Origin: Rhodococcus sp. NBC_00297
GTDB taxonomy: Bacteria; Actinomycetota; Actinomycetes; Mycobacteriales; Mycobacteriaceae
Assembly (NCBI RefSeq): GCF_036173065.1
Contig: NZ_CP108041.1
Location: 3,475,001 to 3,539,000 of the forward strand
Direction: 5' to 3'
DNA length: 64,000 nucleotides
Below are positions 44,653-53,586 of the stretch, piece by piece. Under the pieces are notes generated by a model that saw nothing but the letters and a program-made list of their open reading frames with translations, was not told where the DNA came from and did no database searches. The number at the start of each line of letters is the position of its first letter. Position 1 is the first letter of the stretch. The position numbers and the translations under genes were made by a program.

Positions 44653-45089
44653 TGTCCGAGTGCCTCGACGACCGCGCGGATCTCGTCGGGGACCGGTGTC
44701 GGGCGGCGGGTCTCGGCGTCGACGTAGACGTGAACGAACCGTCCCGCCGCCGCCGGGGTCAGGTTTTCGCCGTCCACCCGGAAGATGCTCAGCGCGTACA
44801 CGATCGAGGTGTTGCCGAGTCTCTCGACGGCGATACCCACCTGCAGATCGTCGGGAAAGCTCAGTTGGCTGAGGAACCTGCAGGACGTCTCGGCCACCAC
44901 GCCGATGGCCGGGAGTGTGCGGATGTCGAGGCCGGTGCTCTGCATGAGCCACCCGTTCACCGCGGTGTCGAAGTACGAGTAGTACGTGACGTTGTTGACG
45001 TGCCCGTAGTGGTCGTTGTCCTCCCAGCGGGTGGCGACGGGCCACAGGACGGGGCAGTCGGCTGCGGACGGGACGGTGCTCTCGGTCAT
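44649..45089 (-). CDS. Hotdog-fold acyl-CoA thioesterase (4HBT-like)
   Basis: A 146-residue thioesterase with the 4-hydroxybenzoyl-CoA thioesterase signature: WEDNDHYGHVNNVTYYSYFDTAV (residues 22-44), containing the catalytic Asp and the HVNN element, then SCRFLSQLSFPDDLQVGIAVERLGNTSI. It hydrolyses an acyl-CoA thioester, substrate unknown. It is translationally coupled to benE, so an aromatic acyl-CoA is possible but unproven. Confidence 0.87.
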   Translation of the reverse strand: MTESTVPSAADCPVLWPVATRWEDNDHYGHVNNVTYYSYFDTAVNGWLMQSTGLDIRTLPAIGVVAETSCRFLSQLSFPDDLQVGIAVERLGNTSIVYALSIFRVDGENLTPAAAGRFVHVYVDAETRRPTPVPDEIRAVVEALGQ

Positions 45090-45106
45090 GCGGGTGAGGA
45101 TTCCAT

Positions 45107-45154
45107 CCCCGTGCGCCTTTCGCGTATCCCAGGGTGCGCAAAAGGCGCACGGGG
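45107..45154. repeat. Palindromic dispersed repeat, copy 2
   Basis: Arms of 24 bases (45107-45130 with 45131-45154) form a long hairpin: 14 perfect pairs, one mismatch, then further pairs including two G-T. Sixteen bases are identical to copy 1. It lies between two divergent start codons, where a terminator has no place, so it is better seen as a mobile or extragenic palindromic repeat. Confidence 0.75.
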
Positions 45155-45171
45155 CGCAGCCACGGTAGTAA

Positions 45172-45187
45172 GTTGGACGGGACCAGT
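45172..45187 (-). promoter_or_regulatory. Candidate DasR-like operator upstream of the GntR gene
   Basis: Read on the minus strand the site is ACTGGTCCCGTCCAAC. It matches 11 of 16 positions of the Streptomyces DasR site (ASTGGTCTAGACCAST), including TGGTC and CCA. It is 60-80 bp before the start of the GntR regulator, consistent with autoregulation. Sequence match only. Confidence 0.4.
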
Positions 45188-45250
45188 CCGTACCGCTCGC
45201 GCCACAGATCGCTCCGGTCGCGCCGATTCTCGGGAGTACACGCCGTGGTG

Positions 45251-45991
45251 ATGCCCGTCCACCTTCGCGACAGTGCCGTACCCAAGCACGAGCAGCTCCG
45301 CGCGATCCTGCTGCATCGGTGCACCAAGGAACTCCAGCCCGGCGATCTGATGCCGAGCGAACGGCGCCTCATGGAGGACTACGGGGTCAGTCGGATCACC
45401 GTGCGCGAGGCCATCGGTCAGCTCGTCAACGAGGGCCACCTGGTGCGGGTGCGCGGCAAGGGCACGTTCGTCGCCAGTCGGCCCGTCCAGTCGAGGCTCC
45501 ACCTGGCGTCGTTCTCGGAGGAGATGCGCGCGCAGGGTCTCGAACCCACCACGGTCGTTCTCTTCGCGCGGCTCGAGGATCCGTCGGTGGCCACCATCCG
45601 TGCGCTGGACATCGCCGCGGGCGGCAAGGCGTACCACATCAAGCGGCTGCGACTGGCGGACGGAGAGCCCGTCAGCGTCGACGACGGGTGGTACGACGCC
45701 GCCGTGCTGCCGGGCCTGGTCGATCTCGATCTGAGCAAGTCCATCTACGACGCGGTGTCCTCCCACTACGGGCAGACCATCGATCGCGCCGAGCAGACGG
45801 TCAGCGCGACGGCGGCGGACAACGACACCGCGACGCTGCTGGGGACGAAGCGTGGGGCGCCGGTGCTGTACTTCGACCGGGTGTCGTTCAGCGGTGACCG
45901 GCCGATCGAACACACGGAGAGCTGGTACCGCTGCGATCGGTATCAGCTCACGATGGAGGTCCAGGGCGGGCGGCGGCCACAGCGTCGCTGA
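45251..45991 (+). CDS. GntR family regulator, HutC/DasR-like
   Basis: A regulator of about 246 residues. The N-terminal winged helix (PKHEQLRAILLHRCTKELQPGDLMPSERRLMEDYGVSRITVREAIGQLVNEGHLVRVRGKGTFVA) is followed by a UTRA ligand domain (LHLASFSEEMRAQGLEPTTVVL to SWYRCDRYQLTMEV) very like DasR/NagR, which sense glucosamine-6-phosphate or GlcNAc-6-phosphate. The start may be either of two GTG codons (45245, 45248) or ATG 45251. The PTS-nagAB genes lie 1 kb downstream, supporting a role in GlcNAc control. Confidence 0.85.
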   Translation: MPVHLRDSAVPKHEQLRAILLHRCTKELQPGDLMPSERRLMEDYGVSRITVREAIGQLVNEGHLVRVRGKGTFVASRPVQSRLHLASFSEEMRAQGLEPTTVVLFARLEDPSVATIRALDIAAGGKAYHIKRLRLADGEPVSVDDGWYDAAVLPGLVDLDLSKSIYDAVSSHYGQTIDRAEQTVSATAADNDTATLLGTKRGAPVLYFDRVSFSGDRPIEHTESWYRCDRYQLTMEVQGGRRPQRR

Positions 45992-46075
45992 CGTCCACAG
46001 CCGACAGCGTCGCCGACGCCGTTCGCTCGTACACTTCGGTCGAGGCGTTCCATCCGCAGATCGAAAGGCTCCTCC

Positions 46076-46921
46076 GTGCCCACTCCCCGTTCGCTCACCG
46101 GTCGCACCATCGTCGTGACGGGAGCGAGCGACGGGATCGGGCGCATCGCCGCGCGCACCCTGGCGGAACGCGGTGCGGAGGTGCTCGTCGTGGGCCGCTC
46201 ACCGGAGAAGACCGCCGCCGCGGCCTCGGAGATCGGTGGTCGCGCGTTCGTGGCCGACTTCGCCTCGTTCGACGACGTGCGACGGGTCGCGGACGAGCTG
46301 CGGAATTCCGTCGATCACATCGACGTCCTGTTGAACAACGCGGGTGGAACGTTCGATCCGTCGAAGCGCACCGCCGACGGGCACGAGCCGAACGTCCAGA
46401 TCAATCACCTGTCGCCGTTCCTGCTCACCCATCTGTTGCTCGACCGACTCGGCGGTATGGCGGGCAGTCGCATCGTCAACACGTCGTCCGTGGGCAACCT
46501 CGGTGGACGAATCGATCTGCAGGACATGGCCTACGACCGTTCCTCGCCGGCCGAGTTCCGCGCCTACTGCACCAGCAAGCTGATGAACATCGGCTTCACC
46601 CGCGGCGCCACGGAGCGGTGGTCCGACCGCGGCATCACGTCGGTGGCCGTCCACCCCGGAGCGGTGCGCAGCAACTTCGGCAACGCCAACGTCCTGTTCC
46701 GGGTGATCTACCGGACTCCGCTGAAGTACGTGGCCTCGATCAGTGCCGAGTCGGGCGCCGAGCCGTTGGTGTCGGTGGCCGTCGACAAGCCGGACGCCGA
46801 GGTCGCCGGGATCTACTACAGCCGCCACAAGGCTCGCGGTCGCACGAACGGGCAGGTAGACGATCCCGGCGTGGTCGACGGGCTGTGGAGAGAGTCGGAG
46901 AAGCTGGTCGGGCTGGCCTGA
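46076..46921 (+). CDS. SDR family oxidoreductase, retinol-dehydrogenase-like
   Basis: A 281-residue short-chain dehydrogenase. Seen: VVTGASDGIGRIAARTL, VVGRSPEKTAA (Arg after strand 2 suggests NADP), LLNNAGGTF, SSVGNLG with the catalytic Ser and YCTSK. The INHLSPFLLTHLLLDRL and VHPGAVRSNFG stretches are typical of the retinol dehydrogenase-like group, whose bacterial substrates are unknown. GTG start with GAAAGG upstream. It sits between the GntR regulator and the converging PTS genes; a link to GlcNAc is not apparent. Confidence 0.82.
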   Translation: MPTPRSLTGRTIVVTGASDGIGRIAARTLAERGAEVLVVGRSPEKTAAAASEIGGRAFVADFASFDDVRRVADELRNSVDHIDVLLNNAGGTFDPSKRTADGHEPNVQINHLSPFLLTHLLLDRLGGMAGSRIVNTSSVGNLGGRIDLQDMAYDRSSPAEFRAYCTSKLMNIGFTRGATERWSDRGITSVAVHPGAVRSNFGNANVLFRVIYRTPLKYVASISAESGAEPLVSVAVDKPDAEVAGIYYSRHKARGRTNGQVDDPGVVDGLWRESEKLVGLA

Positions 46922-46931
46922 CCCCGGCGCG

Positions 46932-47390
46932 TCAGAGGGTGAAGAGCGGCTCGCCGGCAGTGACGGACGACCCGACCGACGGCGTCGCGAAGGAGTCCGC
47001 GGCGGAGTCCATCACGACGACGGGGCACACGTCGTCGAATCCGGCGGCGGCGACGGCGGCCGGGTCGTAGCGCACGACGACGTCTCCGGCCGACACCGAG
47101 TCCTTCTCGGCCGCGACGAGTTCGAAACCCTCGCCCTTCATCGTCACGGTGTCGATACCGACGTGCACCAGCACTCCCTTCCTGTCCTCCGTCAGAACCA
47201 CGAAGGCATGAGGGTGCAGCTTGAGGATGCGCCCGGACACGGGCGAGTGGACGTCCACCATTCCGGTCGTCGAATCGGGTCTGACAGCCACGCCGGCGCC
47301 GACCATCTGCGAGGAGAACACCGGGTCGGGGACGTCGGCCAGTGCGATGACGGTGCCCGCGAGCGGGCTGCCCACGGCGGTGTCGGTCAC
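46932..47390 (-). CDS. PTS glucose/GlcNAc-type EIIA component
   Basis: A 152-residue EIIA of the Crr type. Seen: GSPLAGTVIALADVPDPVFSSQMVGAGVAVRP, VHSPVSGRILKLHPHAFVV with a phosphate-relay His, and VLVHVGIDTVTMKGEGF with the phosphorylated His in VHVGIDT. It accepts phosphate from HPr and passes it to EIIB. The GTG at 47390 overlaps the EIIB stop. Confidence 0.9.
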   Translation of the reverse strand: MTDTAVGSPLAGTVIALADVPDPVFSSQMVGAGVAVRPDSTTGMVDVHSPVSGRILKLHPHAFVVLTEDRKGVLVHVGIDTVTMKGEGFELVAAEKDSVSAGDVVVRYDPAAVAAAGFDDVCPVVVMDSAADSFATPSVGSSVTAGEPLFTL

Positions 47391-47617
47391 AGGATGTCGT
47401 CGATGTCCTCGGCGAGGGTGTCCGCCTCGGGCCCGACGATGACCTGCACGGCCGTCCCCTTGTGGAAGACCCCGTGTGCTCCGGCGGCCTTGAGAGCGGC
47501 CTCGTTCACGAGTGCTCCGTCTCGCACCTCGGTGCGGAGCCGCGTGATGCAGGCTTCGATCTCGACGATGTTCCCGGCTCCTCCGAGCCCGGCGACGATG
47601 GCGTCCGCCTTGGACAT
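47387..47617 (-). CDS. PTS glucose/GlcNAc-type EIIB component
   Basis: A 76-residue EIIB. Seen: AIVAGLGGAGNIVEIEACITRLRTEVRDG, in which the Cys of EACITRLR is the phosphorylated residue, and AAGAHGVFHKGTAVQVIVGPEAD. GGAAGGAG precedes ATG 47617. It transfers phosphate to the incoming sugar bound by EIIC, encoded divergently 170 bp away. Confidence 0.92.
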   Translation of the reverse strand: MSKADAIVAGLGGAGNIVEIEACITRLRTEVRDGALVNEAALKAAGAHGVFHKGTAVQVIVGPEADTLAEDIDDIL

Positions 47618-47689
47618 GCGGTGCTCCTTCCGCTCGGTGACCCGCCCCCGGCGCGATGCGATGCAGGTGGGCGTGCTCACACTTTCTGT

Positions 47690-47737
47690 TTGACATCAGG
47701 CTGCCACCTGGTCAAACTACAACTGGTTATGACCGGA
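47690..47737 (+). promoter_or_regulatory. Promoter and candidate DasR-like operator in the divergent PTS region
   Basis: A consensus -35 TTGACA (47690-47695) precedes a weak -10-like CAAACT 17 bases on. Just downstream lies ACTGGTTATGACCGGA (47722-47737), matching 11 of 16 positions of the DasR consensus, and a further half-site CTGGTC is at 47708-47713. Binding here would block transcription of EIIC-nagA-nagB and perhaps EIIB-EIIA. Inferred from sequence similarity. Confidence 0.45.
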
Positions 47738-47787
47738 CAGTACCCGTGATGGAACCGGTCCACAACACACACGAGAAGAAGGTCGCC

Positions 47788-49127
<1,340 letters not shown>

Positions 49128-49131
<4 letters not shown>

Positions 49132-50309
49132 CCCTCCTCCGAGGGCGCGTCGTCCTGGTGAACGGCGTGCTCGAGGACGGGGTGGTGGAGTTCGAGGACG
49201 ATCGGATCGTCCGGGTGGGCCCGGCCCGCGAGCGGACGGACATCGCCGTCCCGCCGTCGTCCTCGACGATTCTGCCGGGCATGGTGGACGTGCACTGCCA
49301 CGGCGGCGGGGGAGCAGGCTTTCCCGATGACACGGCCGACGCCGTCGATGCCGCTGTCGCGCATCACGTGCGCAGCGGGACGACGACCATGCTCGCCTCT
49401 CTCGTGTCCGCCCCGCGCGAGGTGCTCGTCGACAGGACGACACTGCTGGCGGATCTGTGGCGCCGCGGCGACATCGCGGGCGTTCATCTCGAGGGGCCGT
49501 TCCTCGCCCGTAGCCGTTGCGGTGCACAGGATCCGGCGGCGATCGTTCCGGGTGATCCGCGTCTCCTCGAGGCCGTGGTGACGGCCGGCGGGGGAGCCGT
49601 GCGGTCGATGACGCTGGCACCGGAGACCGCGAACCTGGACGCCCTCGCTCGGGTGATGGCCGAGAACGACATCCGTCCGAGCGTGGGCCACACCGACGCC
49701 GATGCGGCCACGGTCACGGCAGCGCTGGCGCGGCTGACCGGGCCGGTGAGCGCCACCCATCTGTTCAACGGGATGCCGCCGCTGCACCATCGGTCGCCCG
49801 GACCGGTGGCCGCGTGTCTCGCGGCGGCGGGACGCGGCGAAATGGTGCTCGAACTCATCGGTGACGGAGTGCATCTCGATTCCTGGACGGTCGCCATGGT
49901 GGTCGACCTCGTCGGACCCGACGGCATCGTGTTCGTCTCCGACGCCATGGCCGCGGCCGGGATGAGCGACGGCCCTTACCGATTGGGCTCGCTCGACGTG
50001 ACGGTCGCGGACGGGGTGGCGCGCCTGACGCAGGACGGCGACGAGCCGGGAGCCATCGCGGGCGGAACGTCGACAGTCCTCGACATCGTGCGACGGGCGG
50101 TGGCCGAGTCGGGAGTCGACCTGGTGTCGGCGGTGCGCATGGGGGCGACCACACCGGCTCGGTTCCTCGGCCTGCAGGACACGGTGGGGCGCCTGGCGGC
50201 CGGGATGCGCGCGGACATCGTGATCACCGATGCCGATCTGACCGTGACGAGCGTCGTGAGGCGCGGACGAGTGGAAGTGGGTGTGCCGGATGGAGATCGT
50301 CATCCGTGA
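49128..50309 (+). CDS. nagA: N-acetylglucosamine-6-phosphate deacetylase
   Basis: A 393-residue amidohydrolase. Seen: the metal motif [36 protein letters not shown] with the metal-binding Glu, [25 protein letters not shown] and [14 protein letters not shown] with the catalytic Asp. It removes acetate from GlcNAc-6-phosphate. The GTG start overlaps the EIIC stop, and nagB follows with a 20-bp overlap, so uptake and catabolism are one transcript. Confidence 0.94.
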
Positions 50310-51069
50310 CGACGCAGCGGCGGTGCACCGCACCGTGGCGGACATCGTCGAACGCAGGGTTCGGCAGGGTGCCGCGGTGCTGGGCGTGGCGACGGGGTCC
50401 ACCCCGTTGGGGACGTACCGGGAGCTCGGTCGGCGGCATCGCGAGGAGGCGTTGTCGTTCGCGTCCTGCCGGGCGTTCCTCCTCGACGAGTACGTGGGTC
50501 TGCCGGCCGCCCATCCGCAGTCGTACCGTTCGGTGATCGCCACGGAGTTCGCTGCGGAGATCGACATCGACCCGGATGCCATCGACGGTCCGAACGGCGA
50601 GGCGGCGGACGTCGCGGCCGAGTGCGCTCGCTACGACGCCGCGATCGCCGCGTCGGGCGGTGTGGACGTGCAACTGTTGGGCATCGGGTCCGACGGCCAC
50701 ATCGGCTTCAACGAACCGGGGTCGTCGCTCGTCTCCCGCACGCGGGTCAAGACCCTCACGCGCCGCACGCGGGAGGACAACGCACGCTTCTTCCACTCCG
50801 CCGACGAGGTACCGCATCACGTGGTGACCCAGGGTCTGGGCACGATTCTCGAGGCCCGCCATCTGGTCCTCGTCGCACTCGGCGAAGGGAAGGCGGACGC
50901 TCTCGCCGCGTCGGTGGAGGGGCCGCTGGCCGCGTCCTGTCCGGCGTCGGTGATCCAGATGCATCCGCACGTGACCGTGGTCGTCGACGAGGGCGCGGCG
51001 TCGGCGCTGGGGTCGAGTGACTACTACCGGTACGCGTTGTCGGAGAAACCCACATGGCAGCACTTCTGA
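50290..51069 (+). CDS. nagB: Glucosamine-6-phosphate deaminase
   Basis: A 259-residue isomerase/deaminase. Seen: [14 protein letters not shown] for phosphate binding, [18 protein letters not shown] with the proton-shuttling Asp, and [17 protein letters not shown] holding the catalytic Asp, His and Glu. It converts glucosamine-6-phosphate to fructose-6-phosphate and ammonia. I choose ATG 50290 because MEIVIRDD matches NagB starts; a GTG at 50281 is an alternative. Confidence 0.93.
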   Translation: MEIVIRDDAAAVHRTVADIVERRVRQGAAVLGVATGSTPLGTYRELGRRHREEALSFASCRAFLLDEYVGLPAAHPQSYRSVIATEFAAEIDIDPDAIDGPNGEAADVAAECARYDAAIAASGGVDVQLLGIGSDGHIGFNEPGSSLVSRTRVKTLTRRTREDNARFFHSADEVPHHVVTQGLGTILEARHLVLVALGEGKADALAASVEGPLAASCPASVIQMHPHVTVVVDEGAASALGSSDYYRYALSEKPTWQHF

Positions 51070-51100
51070 TCGTCGGACGTCCGGTCCCTACAGTGAGCGG

Positions 51101-51904
51101 ATGACCATGTCGACGCTGCGTACGCGTCTCACCGGATCCACCGTCCTCGTCACCGGCGCGAGCTCGGGCCTGGGTGCCGATTTCGCACGACGCTTCGCGT
51201 CCCTCGGGTGCGACGTCGTGCTCGTCGCGCGGCGACTCGATCGCCTCGAGGAGCTGGCTGCGGAGATCTCCTCCCGGCACGGTGTCACCGCCACCCCGAT
51301 CGCCGCGGACCTCGCCGTGCCCGGTGCGGGATCGGCGCTGAAGGCGACTCTCGGTCACCGCGGCATCACGGTGCACTCGCTGATCAACAATGCGGGATTC
51401 GGGACGCACCAGCCGTTCGTCGAGGAGGATCCGGTGACGCTCGGCAACGAGATCGCCGTGAACATCGCTGCTGTCGTCGATCTCTCGCGTGCGTTCCTGC
51501 CGGGCATGATCGAGCACGGCGCGGGTGTGCTGGTCACGCTCGCGAGCACGGCGGCGTACCAACCGCTCCCGGGAATGGCCGTCTACGCGGCGAGCAAGGC
51601 GTTCGTGCTCAGCTTCACCGAGGCGCTGGCCGTCGAGACTCGCGGGACCGGTGTCACCGTCATGGCGGTCTCGCCGGGTCCCACCGAGACCGAGTTCTTC
51701 GAGGTGCTCGGCAGCAAGGACGCCGCGTTCGGGAAGATGCAGACGTCGGAACAGGTCATGGACACGACGTTCGCGGCGCTCGCGGCCAAGCGGCCCCCGG
51801 CCTCGGTGGTGTCCGGAGTGAACAACAAGCTGCAGTCGGCCGGTGTGCGGTTGCTCCCACGTCGCGCCGCCCTCGAGGTCACCGCCAGAATGTTCCGTGA
51901 GTAG
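51101..51904 (+). CDS. SDR family oxidoreductase
   Basis: A 267-residue short-chain dehydrogenase of the DltE/YqjQ-like type. Seen: VLVTGASSGLGADFARRFA, VARRLDRLEELAAEI, NNAGFGTHQPF, the catalytic STAAYQPLPGMAVYAASKAFV with Ser, Tyr and Lys, and SPGPTETEFFE. A TACAGT -10-like element ends six bases before the ATG, which suggests a leaderless transcript independent of nagB. Substrate unknown. Confidence 0.85.
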   Translation: MTMSTLRTRLTGSTVLVTGASSGLGADFARRFASLGCDVVLVARRLDRLEELAAEISSRHGVTATPIAADLAVPGAGSALKATLGHRGITVHSLINNAGFGTHQPFVEEDPVTLGNEIAVNIAAVVDLSRAFLPGMIEHGAGVLVTLASTAAYQPLPGMAVYAASKAFVLSFTEALAVETRGTGVTVMAVSPGPTETEFFEVLGSKDAAFGKMQTSEQVMDTTFAALAAKRPPASVVSGVNNKLQSAGVRLLPRRAALEVTARMFRE

Positions 51905-51922
51905 TCGGCTGGTCGAACGACC

Positions 51923-52741
51923 TCAGCGCCGACTGAACTCGGAGGCCCGCTGGATCTGCTCGGTGCGCAGGCGCACGCCGGTGTACAGCGCGAATTGCTC
52001 CGCGGCCTGCAGTGCCACCACCTGCGCACCGGTGATCACGGGCTTTCCTGCGGCGCGCGCCGCGACGATCAGCGGTGTCTCGGACGGCACCGCGACCACG
52101 TCGACGACGGCGCGAGCGGCGGCGATCTGCTCGGTGGCGAACGGCAGCGCGTCGGAGTCCGGACCGCCGGCCATCCCGACGGGTGTCACGTTGACGAGGA
52201 CGTCGGCCGAGACGTCGTCGGCGGTGGCCGACCAGCCGTAGCCGTACTTCTCGGCGAGAGCCGGTCCGGTTCTCTCGTTGCGCGCCACGACAGTTCCCGT
52301 GGTGAAGCCCGTGTCCCGCAGCGCGGCGACGACGGCCTTGGCCATGCCGCCACTGCCCGTGACCGCGACCGACCACGACGGGTCGAGACCGGCCTCCCGG
52401 ACGAGGTCCGCGACGGCCTGGTAGTCCGTGTTGTAGGCGTGCAGCACGCCGTCCTCGTTGACGATGGTGTTCACCGAGTCGATCGCGGACGCCGAGTCGT
52501 GCATGACGTCGACGTGCTCGATGCACGCCTCCTTGAACGGCATGGACACTCCGCTGCCGCGGATTCCGAGCGCACGGATTCCGGCGACGGCCGCGGGGAG
52601 GTCGGTGGTGGTGAACGCCTTGTAGACGAAGTTCAGATCCAGCTCGTCGTAGAGGTAGTTGTGGAACCGGGTCCCGATGTTGCTGGGCCGCCCCGACAAC
52701 GACATGCAGAGCTGGGTGTCTTTGGTGAACACACGCGACAT
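51923..52741 (-). CDS. Shikimate dehydrogenase-like protein (SDH-L, HI0607 type)
   Basis: A 272-residue AroE-family protein. The N-terminus FTKDTQLCMSLSGRPSNIGTRFHNYLYDELDLNFVYKAF is characteristic of the HI0607/SDH-L group and differs from canonical AroE. Catalytic Lys in VSMPFKEACIEH and Asp in NTDYQAV are present; the nucleotide motif is VTGSGGMAKAVVAAL with ARNERTG following, which fits NADP. SDH-L enzymes have low shikimate activity, so the natural substrate may differ. No aro genes are adjacent. Confidence 0.85.
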   Translation of the reverse strand: MSRVFTKDTQLCMSLSGRPSNIGTRFHNYLYDELDLNFVYKAFTTTDLPAAVAGIRALGIRGSGVSMPFKEACIEHVDVMHDSASAIDSVNTIVNEDGVLHAYNTDYQAVADLVREAGLDPSWSVAVTGSGGMAKAVVAALRDTGFTTGTVVARNERTGPALAEKYGYGWSATADDVSADVLVNVTPVGMAGGPDSDALPFATEQIAAARAVVDVVAVPSETPLIVAARAAGKPVITGAQVVALQAAEQFALYTGVRLRTEQIQRASEFSRR

Positions 52742-52787
52742 GACGGGCAGCGTAACGGTTCCGGCGACGGCTCGGGTTCGGACGGAG

Positions 52788-53510
52788 TCAGGGGCAGGAG
52801 TTCGACACCGTGGTCAGCACGTCCCGGTCGGCCACCGTGACGGGAAGCCCGTACCGGACGGCCACCGTGAGGAACCGCCCCGCGTAGTAGCAGTGGTACG
52901 CGCCGTTGGGAGGCATCCAGTCCGAGGGGGTCTTGTCGCTCTTCGACTGGTTCTCCGCACCCGAGACGGCCATGAGGTTGTACGTGATGTCGTTGGCGAA
53001 ACGGATGCGCTGATCGAGCGGCCACTGCCAGGCGCCCATGTCCCACGCCGCCGCCAGCGGGTAGGTGTGGTCGATCTGCACGTCGCCTGCGCTCTGCTTG
53101 CTGAACGGCAGCACCGATCCCGTGAACGGATCGTTCAACGATCCCGCCACGACGACGCAGTCGTTGGTTCCCGGCCGGAACTGCACGTCGGTGAGCGCGA
53201 GCTGCAGCACGTTGTCGCGGGTGCCGCAGCCGTCGTGTCCGCCCGGGCCGTCGTAGTCGTCGGTCCAGGCGGGACCGAACACGCATCCGTCCCCGGCCTT
53301 GCAACTGCGCTCGTACCCCGGCACGTCGGGCCGGGAGTCCACGACGGCGACCTGCGCGAGCAGTGACTCGATCGTCGTCGCGGGGGGACTGCCCGGTGCG
53401 GGAGTGGGCGGGCCCAGCAGCGTCGAGCAGCCGGTGAGGACGGCCAGGACCATCGCGGCGACGAGCGCGGACGCGAGACGCCGCGTCGGCCGGGTCGAGG
53501 AGAAGGTCAC
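52788..53510 (-). CDS. Lipoprotein with HNH/DUF1524 (GmrSD C-terminal-like) nuclease domain
   Basis: A 240-residue exported protein. The signal peptide LASALVAAMVLAVLTGC ends in a lipobox. The mature part carries VQIDHTYPLAAAWDMGAW and NLMAVSGAENQSKSDKTPSDWMPP, the His-Asn-type betabetaalpha metal motif of DUF1524, with paired cysteines (CKAGDGC, and a C-terminal Cys) that could form disulfides outside the cell. Homologous secreted HNH proteins are common in actinobacteria. Starts at GTG 53510; no Shine-Dalgarno is seen. It is divergent from the SNF2 gene. Confidence 0.82.
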   Translation of the reverse strand: MTFSSTRPTRRLASALVAAMVLAVLTGCSTLLGPPTPAPGSPPATTIESLLAQVAVVDSRPDVPGYERSCKAGDGCVFGPAWTDDYDGPGGHDGCGTRDNVLQLALTDVQFRPGTNDCVVVAGSLNDPFTGSVLPFSKQSAGDVQIDHTYPLAAAWDMGAWQWPLDQRIRFANDITYNLMAVSGAENQSKSDKTPSDWMPPNGAYHCYYAGRFLTVAVRYGLPVTVADRDVLTTVSNSCP

Positions 53511-53586
53511 GAGGAGCGAGTATGCCGGGTGGGTCCGACAGGACGCGGGACGTTCTGCACAGGCCTCGCAGTGATTGGATGGCACC

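Noticed and set aside
45107..45154. Long hairpin read as a terminator
   Set aside because: It is between two divergent starts, where no transcript ends, and a copy exists elsewhere. A dispersed repeat explains it better.
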